Assembly (NCBI RefSeq): GCF_938031315.1 | Contig: NZ_CALHHT010000353.1 | Span: 1-6,080 of the forward strand | Origin: an uncultured Campylobacter sp. | GTDB taxonomy: Bacteria > Campylobacterota > Campylobacteria > Campylobacterales > Campylobacteraceae | Direction of reading: 5' to 3' | DNA length: 6,080 nt | In this document: in pieces, positions 1 through 5,480 of the stretch | How the letters are laid out: each line of letters starts with the position of its first letter | Numbering within the stretch: the stretch's first letter is position 1 | Notes under the pieces: generated by a model | Told to the model about the DNA's origin: nothing | Seen by the model: the letters and a program-made list of their open reading frames with translations, nothing else | The model's database searches: none | Position numbers and translations under genes: made by a program

Positions 1-686
1 TGAGCACCGAAGCGATCATGCAGACGCTAAAGCGTGCGCTTTACAACGATAAATTTTGGGAGGATAAAACCGTCATCATCACCGGAGGCGCGACGATCGA
101 AAAGATCGATAGCGTGCGCGGTATTACAAATTTTTCCAGCGGCAAAACCTCTAAAGCGATTGCCGACGCGCTGTTTTATCTGGGCGCGGACGTGACGCTG
201 ATATCTAGCAACGAATATGAAAATTTGCCATATAAGCTCGTTAAATTTGAAAGCACTATCGGGCTAAAATCGGCGCTTGATAGCACAAAATTTCCCGACG
301 GCGCGTATTTGATAATGGCTGCCGCGGTAAGCGACTACTCGCCGAAGGTGCGCTATAAAGACAAAGTGAAAAAAGCGGAGATCGGCGAAATTTGGAATTT
401 ACGCCTGGGCGAAAACGAGGATATCTTAAGCTCCGTGCGCGGAAATATCAAAAAGGTGGGCTTTAAACTCGAAACTGACCGCGAAAATGCCGTCGGCGAG
501 GCCAAACGCATGCTAAACGAAAAGCACCTTGACGCCGTCTGCCTAAACGTACTGGACGACATCATCAAGCTCGGCGGCGACGTCCTTAAGGTCACTTTCA
601 TCACGAAAAACGATCAGGTCGTAATCGACACCGCGCCGAAGGACGAAGTCGCCCTAAAAATCGCGGCTGAGCTGAAAAAAATCTGA
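1..686 (+). CDS. coaBC: CoaBC, C-terminal phosphopantothenoylcysteine synthetase part (5'-partial)
   Basis: This is the CoaB half of the bifunctional coenzyme A enzyme (Dfp), which joins cysteine to 4'-phosphopantothenate using CTP; the flavin-dependent decarboxylase half (CoaC) lies before the window. The frame is open from base 3, so the ATG at 18 is internal. Visible CoaB signatures are GGATIEKIDSVRGITNFSSGK (bases 84-146; the nucleotide-binding GGxTxExIDxVRxIxNxSSGK pattern), MAAAVSDY (316-339), the lysine-rich KDKVKK stretch (358-375) corresponding to the family KIKK motif, VGFKLET (457-477) and a late CLNVL (539-553) where most members have xANDV. The stop is TGA 684-686. uppS starts three bases later, so the two are very likely cotranscribed and coupled. 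The cytoplasmic role is inferred from the family. Identification is secure; only the 5' part is missing. Confidence 0.95.
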   Translation, partial: STEAIMQTLKRALYNDKFWEDKTVIITGGATIEKIDSVRGITNFSSGKTSKAIADALFYLGADVTLISSNEYENLPYKLVKFESTIGLKSALDSTKFPDGAYLIMAAAVSDYSPKVRYKDKVKKAEIGEIWNLRLGENEDILSSVRGNIKKVGFKLETDRENAVGEAKRMLNEKHLDAVCLNVLDDIIKLGGDVLKVTFITKNDQVVIDTAPKDEVALKIAAELKKI

Positions 687-689
687 TCC

Positions 690-1367
690 GTGAATAGCCT
701 AAATCATCTAGCCCTCGTGATGGACGGCAACGGGCGCTGGGCGAAAAAGCGCGGTCTGCTGCGCACCGGCGGGCACGAAGCGGGTGTGGAGGTCGTGGAG
801 CAGATCTGCGAGTTTTGCATCGACGAAGGCATCGCAAACCTCACGCTCTACGCCTTTAGCACCGAAAATTGGAAGCGCCCGAAAAGCGAAGTGGAATTTT
901 TGATGAAGTTGCTTCAAAAATTCCTAATTTCGCGCCGCGAAAAATTTATCCAAAACGGGATAAAATTCTATCCGATCGGCGACATATCGGCTTTTGAGGG
1001 CGATCTGCGAAGCGAGATCGAATATCTTTCAAATTTAACTCAAAACGGGCGGGCGCTAAATTTTAACCTAGCGATCAACTACGGCTCGCGAGACGAGATC
1101 GTGCGAGCGTGCGAGCGGCTGCTTGCAAGCGGCGAGCGGCTAAGCGAAGCGGGCATCGGCGCGCATCTGGATACCGCGCACAGCGGCGACGTGGATCTGC
1201 TGGTGCGCACGGGCGGCGAGCAACGGCTGTCGAATTTCTTACTCTGGCAGGCGAGCTATGCCGAGCTTGCGTTTACGCCGACGCTGTGGCCGGATTTCAC
1301 GCGCGAGGAGCTTGCGCGCATAGTGGATGATTTCCGCCGCAAACAACGCCGCTTCGGCGGTCTTTAA
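690..1367 (+). CDS. uppS: Undecaprenyl diphosphate synthase (cis-prenyltransferase)
   Basis: It condenses isopentenyl diphosphate onto farnesyl diphosphate in cis to make the C55 lipid carrier used for peptidoglycan, LPS and glycan assembly; it is a cytoplasmic, membrane-associated dimer. The 225 residues fit the compact Campylobacter form. The active-site loop is MDGNGRWA (residues 11-18) with catalytic Asp12. FSTENWKRP (56-64) carries the Asn60 and Arg63 counterparts of E. coli Asn74 and Arg77. RTGGEQRLS (173-181) and Glu192 keep exactly the spacing of E. coli Arg194, Glu198, Arg200, Ser202 and Glu213. The start is GTG 690, because the next ATG (720) would remove half of the catalytic loop. 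There is no clear Shine-Dalgarno sequence, and the start lies three bases after the coaBC stop, so translational coupling is likely. It is complete, with no missing key residue. Confidence 0.97.
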   Translation: MNSLNHLALVMDGNGRWAKKRGLLRTGGHEAGVEVVEQICEFCIDEGIANLTLYAFSTENWKRPKSEVEFLMKLLQKFLISRREKFIQNGIKFYPIGDISAFEGDLRSEIEYLSNLTQNGRALNFNLAINYGSRDEIVRACERLLASGERLSEAGIGAHLDTAHSGDVDLLVRTGGEQRLSNFLLWQASYAELAFTPTLWPDFTREELARIVDDFRRKQRRFGGL

Positions 1368-1396
1368 GCTGCGGCGCAGTCGCTCTAACGGTCGCT

Positions 1397-1666
1397 TTAA
1401 ATTTTAAAATTTTAATTTGCAGAACCGCCCTGCGACGCAGTAAATTTTAAAATTTAATCAGCTGGCGCTCGCGATACCTTGAAATTTTAAAATTTCAGGA
1501 TTTTAATTTGCAGCGCTGTAAAATTTAAAATTTTAACTATGTAGGCGCGCGGTGCCGCGAAATTTAAAAATTTTAGAATTTTAAAATTTCGCCCGCTTAA
1601 ATTTAAAGCTCTAGCGCGAGCTAAGTTGCGCGACGCGGTAAATTTACGCGGCAGAATTTTAAAAAT
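1397..1666. repeat. Array of AT-rich palindromes between uppS and the next gene
   Basis: The 335-base gap 1368-1702 has no convincing gene. It holds repeated palindromes built from the core AAATTTTAAAATTT, separated by G+C-rich spacers. Perfect copies lie at 1399-1412, 1441-1456 (16 bp) and 1480-1497 (18 bp, TGAAATTTTAAAATTTCA). Imperfect copies follow at 1520-1534 and 1557-1592 (ends GCGAAATTT/AAATTTCGC). Shorter palindromes are at 1597-1606 (TTAAATTTAA), 1638-1647 (GTAAATTTAC) and 1657-1664. The first five centres are at about 1405, 1448, 1488, 1527 and 1574, so steps are roughly 40-47 bp. The function is unknown: protein binding, a termination or attenuation region, or an expanding simple repeat are all possible. 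It is not a CRISPR, since spacers and repeats are too short and irregular. Confidence 0.8.
1410..1513 (+). repeat. 13-bp direct repeat TTTTAATTTGCAG within the palindrome array
   Basis: The word TTTTAATTTGCAG occurs exactly at 1410-1422 and again at 1501-1513, each time near a palindrome of the array and followed by a G+C-rich spacer. This points to duplication of palindrome plus flank rather than mere AT-rich drift. No function is evident. Confidence 0.65.
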
Positions 1667-1702
1667 CACGCCGCCGTTCGCGCAAAAACCGAAAGAAGGG
1701 CT

Positions 1703-2128
1703 ATGAGCTACTACATACAATGTGGTTGCGGCAAAAAGCTTACCAAAAAGCCGATGAAATCTCTAAGATGCCCAAGATGCGGCAGCGTGTATAAAAAACA
1801 AAAGAAATTTATACTCGCGGTCTACATTTGCCTGCTCCTGTTTTTTGTGCTAACATTTGCTTTCATCCCCGATAAAATGGGGATTTTGGCATCCGCAGGC
1901 AGCGGGATAGGCGCATATATTATGTTTTTATGGATCGTAGATACTTTGAACTTCGATCTTTTGGACGCCGTGATACTGGTGGCGGGATTTTTGATTTTCG
2001 GCGGATTATATGAGGCATGGGGCGAGCCGCTAATCGCAGGGCTCATAGCCATTTTATTTTGCGTAGGCGCGGCGGCGATTTTCGTAAAATTTTTCCCTTA
2101 CGAGAGGCAAAAAATCAATGAAAACTAA
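1703..2128 (+). CDS. Small zinc-ribbon membrane protein of unknown function
   Basis: I do not recognise this 141-residue protein. The N-terminus has two cysteine pairs, Cys7-Gly-Cys9 and Cys23-Pro-Arg-Cys26, in a lysine-rich stretch, resembling a small zinc ribbon facing the cytoplasm. Four hydrophobic segments follow at about 36-54, 62-80, 86-104 and 110-129, and the tail FPYERQKINEN is hydrophilic. The ATG at 1703 is preceded by AGAAGGG (1694-1700), a good ribosome binding site. Codon use matches the neighbours, so it seems native to this genome. It lies between uppS and the prepilin peptidase, which I recall as neighbours in C. jejuni, so it is an addition here together with the palindrome array before it. 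A membrane role is inferred; no catalytic motif is visible and no function is claimed. Confidence 0.8.
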   Translation: MSYYIQCGCGKKLTKKPMKSLRCPRCGSVYKKQKKFILAVYICLLLFFVLTFAFIPDKMGILASAGSGIGAYIMFLWIVDTLNFDLLDAVILVAGFLIFGGLYEAWGEPLIAGLIAILFCVGAAAIFVKFFPYERQKINEN

Positions 2129-2193
2129 GAAATTTCTCGCTACCATAAAGCGTTTGATTAAATTTTAAAAAGTTAAAGCTCCAAAGGAAAAAG
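2129..2193 (+). promoter_or_regulatory. Leader of the prepilin peptidase gene with ribosome binding site
   Basis: This 65-base gap contains one more AT-rich element of the array type (TTAAATTTTAAAA, 2158-2170) and a clear Shine-Dalgarno sequence AAAGGA at 2183-2188, five bases before the ATG at 2194, which fixes that start. I see no convincing -35/-10 pair or terminator. Confidence 0.6.
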
Positions 2194-2949
2194 ATGGATT
2201 TAAATATCGTTTACGGCGTGATTTTTGCGGTATTCGGCACCTGCGTAGGCTCGTTTTGCAACGTCCTGATCTACCGCCTGCCGCGCGGACAGAGCGTAAA
2301 TTTTCCCGCATCGCACTGCCCGAAATGCTCTCACGCTTTAAAATTTTACCACAACATCCCGCTGCTTTCGTGGCTCTTTTTGGGCGGTAAATGCGCCTTT
2401 TGTAAAACCAAAATTTCGATTCGCTACCCGATCGTCGAGCTTTTAGGCGGCGCGCTTGCGCTTGCGGCGTATTTCGGCGAGCCCGATCTTGCAAAAGCCG
2501 CAGTGCTTGGGCTTTGCTTTATCTTGCTTATGGCGCTTTCGGCGATCGATTTTGAGTATAAAGCCGTACCGGAGAGCCTTCTTTACGTAGTTACGGCGCT
2601 TTCGCTTGCTTATACGCTGATGTATGATTTTGATCTTAGCGGCGTGGGCGCGGCGGCGGGATACGCGGCGATATTTTTCGTGCTGCGCCTCATCGTCACT
2701 TTCGTGCTAAAGCGCGAAGCGATGGGCAGCGCGGATATTTTTATCGCGGGCGTTATGGGGGCGATTTTGGGCTGGAAGCTGGGCGGTATCTCGATCTACA
2801 TCGGCGCGATTTTGACGCTACCTGCGTATCTCATCGCGCACAAAAGAGGCTATGAGCTGCCGTTCGTGCCGTTTTTATCGATGGGGCTGCTTCTTACCTT
2901 TATTTTTAGAGATCAAATTTTAAGGCTTCTGGACGTCATTTATGGATAG
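2194..2949 (+). CDS. pilD: Type IV prepilin leader peptidase / N-methyltransferase (A24 family)
   Basis: This inner-membrane aspartic protease removes the short leader from type IV pilins or pseudopilins and methylates the new N-terminus; in Campylobacter the likely clients are the pseudopilins of the DNA-uptake/type II secretion-like machinery (inferred from the family). The 251 residues are a usual length. The first membrane segment has the family start FGTCVGSFCNVLIYRLPRG (14-32). The cytoplasmic zinc loop has Cys42-x2-Cys45 and Cys67-x2-Cys70, marking the methyltransferase-type form. The two protease aspartates are Asp119 (in ALSAIDFEYKAVPE) and Asp181 (in MGSADIF). The second motif reads GSAD where many members have GxGD, a mild departure. 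Several hydrophobic helices make up the rest. The start is fixed by AAAGGA at 2183-2188. The gene overlaps the following permease by 8 bases, so they are translated together. Confidence 0.95.
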   Translation: MDLNIVYGVIFAVFGTCVGSFCNVLIYRLPRGQSVNFPASHCPKCSHALKFYHNIPLLSWLFLGGKCAFCKTKISIRYPIVELLGGALALAAYFGEPDLAKAAVLGLCFILLMALSAIDFEYKAVPESLLYVVTALSLAYTLMYDFDLSGVGAAAGYAAIFFVLRLIVTFVLKREAMGSADIFIAGVMGAILGWKLGGISIYIGAILTLPAYLIAHKRGYELPFVPFLSMGLLLTFIFRDQILRLLDVIYG

Positions 2950-3973
2950 GGTGCAGCGCTATTTATTTAGCAATTTTGTCGGCTCGTTCGCGTCGCTTTT
3001 TAGCACGCTTTTTATCATAATGTCGATCGTATTTTTCCTTCAGATCGCGCGCATTACGTCGTTTATCGAGATAAATTTTTCAGAGCTAGTCAAGCTCTAT
3101 CTTTTCATGCTGCCGCGCATACTCATATTTACGGTGCCGATCGCGTTTTTCGTAGCGCTTAGTATCTCGCTTTTTAGGCTCTCTAAAGAGAACGAAACCA
3201 TCGTCATCTTTACGATCGGCTACGCCACGCGCAAGATCGCGCTGTTTTTTGGCATAAGCGCCGCGCTGTGTTCCTTGGCACTACTTTTCGTATCGCTTTT
3301 TATGATGCCGATAGCCGAAAATTTAAAGGACAATTTCATCGATTACAAAAAAATTAGCGCGACGCTAAATATCAAATCCAACGAATTCGGGCAGAAATTC
3401 TCCGACTGGCTCGTTTTTATCGACTCGCAGGAAAACAACGGCACAAGCACGCTGTATAAGGATCTCGTGCTGTATAATCCAGGCAACTCGCAGGATCACG
3501 AGCGGATGATCGTAGCGCGTAGCGGCGAGTTTAAAAACGAAAACGCGAGCTTTTCCGCGATGCTGCACGACGGCAAAATTTACACGATGGGCGGCGAACA
3601 GTGGCACGTAAGCGAGTTTGAAAGCCTAACCCTGCGCACGCAAAGCGACCGCAATATCCGCGGCGGAGGCGGCGTGATCGGATACTGGAGCGATATGAGC
3701 GGCAGCGAGAAGCGCAGGAAAGAATTTAGCATCTACACCCTCGTCTCGCTCTTTCCGCTGGCGAGCTTTCTGTTTGCGCTAAGCCTCGGCATCGTGACCT
3801 ATCGCTATGAAAAAGGCTTCGTTTACGCGGGGATCTTCGGCGTGCTTTTTAGCTACTTCGCGATGATTATGCTACTCTCCAAATACCCGAGCATCGCGCT
3901 TCCGGTGACATTCGGCGTTACGCTTATCGGCTCGCTGCTATACTACAGGATCAAAATTGCCCCGAGATACTGA
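2942..3973 (+). CDS. LptF/LptG-family permease (LPS export, YjgP/YjgQ)
   Basis: This is a membrane subunit of the LptB2FG transporter, which lifts lipopolysaccharide or lipooligosaccharide out of the inner membrane toward the LptC-A-D bridge. The 343 residues show the family plan. There are three N-terminal membrane helices (about 14-36, 51-78, 99-123), a periplasmic beta-rich domain (about 130-240, with SDWLVFID and LYNPGNSQDHERMIVARSGE), and three C-terminal helices (about 264-286, 293-312, 318-336). The cytoplasmic stretch after helix 2, FRLSKENETIVIFTIGYA (78-95), matches the coupling region that contacts the LptB ATPase. Whether it is LptF or LptG cannot be settled from this sequence, so no symbol is given. 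The ATG at 2942 overlaps the pilD stop by 8 bases, and its own 3' end overlaps the truA start by 17, suggesting one coupled unit. Confidence 0.92.
   Translation: MDRVQRYLFSNFVGSFASLFSTLFIIMSIVFFLQIARITSFIEINFSELVKLYLFMLPRILIFTVPIAFFVALSISLFRLSKENETIVIFTIGYATRKIALFFGISAALCSLALLFVSLFMMPIAENLKDNFIDYKKISATLNIKSNEFGQKFSDWLVFIDSQENNGTSTLYKDLVLYNPGNSQDHERMIVARSGEFKNENASFSAMLHDGKIYTMGGEQWHVSEFESLTLRTQSDRNIRGGGGVIGYWSDMSGSEKRRKEFSIYTLVSLFPLASFLFALSLGIVTYRYEKGFVYAGIFGVLFSYFAMIMLLSKYPSIALPVTFGVTLIGSLLYYRIKIAPRY
3945..3950 (+). promoter_or_regulatory. Shine-Dalgarno sequence supporting the TTG start of truA
   Basis: ACAGGA lies six bases before the TTG at 3957, inside the 3' end of the permease gene. 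It is the best visible ribosome binding site for the truA frame and supports initiation at this unusual codon, so that the long extension is translated. Confidence 0.5.
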
Positions 3974-5348
3974 AAAAGACTCCGAGCTTTGCGGCGGCGA
4001 AATTTTAAACAAAAGCTCGTCCGCTCGAAATTTAGCGGATAAAATTTCGGCTAGCAAGCCTAGCGCGTCTAAAATTTTGCGTGGCGTAAATTTAAAATGC
4101 AAAGCGCAAAACGGCGAGCAGGTTTTGATCTTAAACGATAAAATTTTAAATTTTAAAAATTCCGCTCTTGCAAGTACGGCAAGCGATACAGCTGCCTATA
4201 CTGCGCCCGATTGCGGTTTAAAGCAAGAAAGTGTCAGGCGGAATTTGGACGCCGTTTCCGCTAAAAAGACTACGCGTGCGGCAAATTTAAATTCCGTCCG
4301 CAGAAATTCCGCCGATACCGCCGCTTTGGATATTTGTGCGGCAAACGCTGCGAAAGCTAATGTAGCGAGCGACGACGCTTTAAAAATCCATATCTCGTCC
4401 GCCGCAAAATTTTACACTACCCGTCCCGCGTCCGCCCGCACCGAAAACTCCCGCAAAGCAGATGCCGCCTACAAAGCGGGCATTTCCGCAAACACCCTCA
4501 CAAGCGCGTCCGAACTCAAAAATATTCCCAAGAGCGCGCCCGCAAGCGACTTCGCAGCGAGCGAACTTGCGCACATCGGCAAAATAAGCGCCCTGCCAAA
4601 TACTCCTGCAGATGCGTGCACATATGCCGCGAGCGCAAACTCCGAGCGCGTAAAGCTCAAGCTCGTCTATTCCTATGACGGCTCGAAATTTAGCGGCTCG
4701 CAGTCTCAGCCTCACGGGCGCGGCGTCGAGGACGTGCTGCGCGCGGCTTTGGGGCGAGTGGGTATCTTTGCGCCGCTAATCAGCAGCTCGCGCACCGATA
4801 AAGGGGTGCACGCGCTGCGCCAGGTAAGCTGCGTCGAATGCGCCGTGCACTGGGAGCTGCCGCGTCTAAAAGAGCTCATAAACCGCCACTGCGCGCCCTA
4901 TATTTTTGTACGTCACATCAGCCCGGTGCCGCGCGATTTTCATCCGCGTTACGATGCCGTAGCGCGCTGCTATCGCTACGTTTTAAACCACGGACATCCA
5001 AGCCCCTTTCTTAGCGATTTTTGCGTGTTTTATCCGCGCGTAGATCTTGCCGCGCTCAATGCTGCGCTTGCAAATTTCGTCGGCGAGCACGATTTTAGCG
5101 AGTTTATGAAAAGCGGCAGCGACATAAAAAGCCCTGTGCGCGAGCTCTACGTCGCGCGCGCCTACTCTTTTAGAAATTTGACCTTGATAAATTTTAAAGC
5201 CAACGGATTTTTGCGAGCGCAGGTGCGGCTAATGGTCGCAAACGCCCTAAAATCCGTGCAGAGCGGGCGCAAGATCAGCTTCTCGCGAGCGCTTAGCAGA
5301 ATCCCCTTCCCGCCGAACGGGCTGTATCTTAGCAGCGTGAGTTATTAA
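3957..5348 (+). CDS. truA: tRNA pseudouridine(38-40) synthase TruA with a ~230-residue N-terminal extension
   Basis: TruA converts uridines 38-40 in the anticodon arm of many tRNAs to pseudouridine. The enzyme core spans residues about 232-463, a normal TruA length. It has KLVYSYDGSKFSGSQSQ (235-251), the catalytic SSRTDKGVHALRQV (277-290) with Asp281, FHPRYDAVARCYRYVL (328-343), GEHDFSEF (376-383) and ANGFLRAQVRLMV (415-427). Residues 1-231 match nothing I know: Ala/Ser/Lys/Asn/Thr-rich, low complexity, no membrane segment, signal or domain motif, with SVRRN at 92-96 and 113-117. The only start codons in frame ahead of the core are TTG at 3957, 4125, 4245 and 4326. Even the last leaves about 108 extra residues. 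TTG 3957 is preferred for its ACAGGA site and overlap with the permease stop. The extension may be a disordered tail or translated former intergenic DNA. Function of the core is secure; the true N-terminus is not. Confidence 0.9.
   Translation: MPRDTEKDSELCGGEILNKSSSARNLADKISASKPSASKILRGVNLKCKAQNGEQVLILNDKILNFKNSALASTASDTAAYTAPDCGLKQESVRRNLDAVSAKKTTRAANLNSVRRNSADTAALDICAANAAKANVASDDALKIHISSAAKFYTTRPASARTENSRKADAAYKAGISANTLTSASELKNIPKSAPASDFAASELAHIGKISALPNTPADACTYAASANSERVKLKLVYSYDGSKFSGSQSQPHGRGVEDVLRAALGRVGIFAPLISSSRTDKGVHALRQVSCVECAVHWELPRLKELINRHCAPYIFVRHISPVPRDFHPRYDAVARCYRYVLNHGHPSPFLSDFCVFYPRVDLAALNAALANFVGEHDFSEFMKSGSDIKSPVRELYVARAYSFRNLTLINFKANGFLRAQVRLMVANALKSVQSGRKISFSRALSRIPFPPNGLYLSSVSY
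4000..4161. repeat. AT-rich palindromic elements inside the truA extension
   Basis: The early part of the extension carries the same words as the intergenic array. These are AAATTTTAAA at 4000-4009, the inverted pair CGAAATTT 4026-4033 / AAATTTCG 4042-4049, a related hairpin CCGCT 4021-4025 / AGCGG 4034-4038, and a run of AAATTTTA units at about 4140-4161. Read in frame they give Lys-Ile-Leu and Asn-Phe-Lys pieces. More scattered copies occur around 4282-4292 and 4405-4414. They suggest a shared origin with the array at 1397-1666. Confidence 0.6.
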
Positions 5349-5434
5349 GGCTTTAAATTTATAGCGTTAAATTTTATCCACGGGCGTTTGGATTTCAAGC
5401 TTAGAATTTTATTGCGGTAAAATTCCGCATATCA
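5349..5434. other. 3' flank of truA and junction to foreign DNA (about 5430)
   Basis: Just after the truA stop the DNA still has Campylobacter-like words (TTTAAATTTATAG, TTAAATTTTATCC, AGAATTTTATTG). A weak 5-bp hairpin, TGCGG 5413-5417 / CCGCA 5425-5429, is the last piece of this style. From about 5430 no AAATTT word appears again and the composition becomes rich in CTC, CCT and TCC. The exact breakpoint cannot be fixed by eye; 5425-5435 is my estimate. Confidence 0.65.
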
Positions 5435-5476
5435 GAGCAGATCGCCGAGCTACTAGCACCTCTATTCTCTAGATGA
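5432..5476 (+). pseudogene. Possible 3' tail of an unidentified gene, cut at the junction
   Basis: In one frame the bases 5432-5476 read SEQIAELLAPLFSR followed by TGA, which looks like an ordinary protein C-terminus (an amphipathic end rich in Leu and Ala). It ends four bases before the GTG of the aroA-like gene, the spacing expected in an operon. Going upstream, the same frame is open only to a TAG at 5402-5404, through bases that look like Campylobacter flank. I infer that the rest of this gene was lost at the junction. The piece is too short to name, and chance is possible. Confidence 0.35.
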
Positions 5477-5480
5477 AGTA

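Noticed and set aside
18..686. ATG at 18 as the true start of a short CoaB protein
   Set aside because: The frame is open upstream to base 3 and CoaB is normally fused to CoaC; the ATG lies in the linker before the CoaB domain, so the gene is simply cut by the window.
1109..1330. Plus-strand 73-residue Arg/Ala-rich frame inside uppS
   Set aside because: It is an out-of-frame shadow of the G+C-rich 3' half of uppS, which carries the conserved RTGGE motif in its own frame.
1334..1364. Hairpin CGCCG/CGGCG at the end of uppS as a terminator
   Set aside because: The stem is only 5 bp, it competes with another CCGCCG upstream, lies within the last codons and is followed by only three Ts.
1397..1666. 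CRISPR array
   Set aside because: The repeats are short, degenerate AT palindromes and the spacing is irregular, with no cas genes nearby.
1487..1720. Minus-strand 77-residue frame with repeated KILKF/NFKIL pieces
   Set aside because: Its repeats are just the translated palindromes of the intergenic array; no ribosome binding site or known domain supports it.
2165..2494. Minus-strand 109-residue Arg-rich frame opposite the prepilin peptidase gene
   Set aside because: It is a shadow of the peptidase codons; the + strand frame has the zinc and catalytic motifs.
4624..4626. ATG at 4624 as a short-form TruA start
   Set aside because: It is in a different frame from the TruA core.
4380..4715. 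Minus-strand 111-residue Cys- and Gly-rich frame opposite truA
   Set aside because: It mirrors the Ala/Ser-rich codons of the truA extension and runs opposite the conserved TruA core; no family features.
5413..5429. TGCGG/CCGCA hairpin after truA as a rho-independent terminator
   Set aside because: Five-bp stem with an AT loop and no following T-run; it also abuts the suspected junction.
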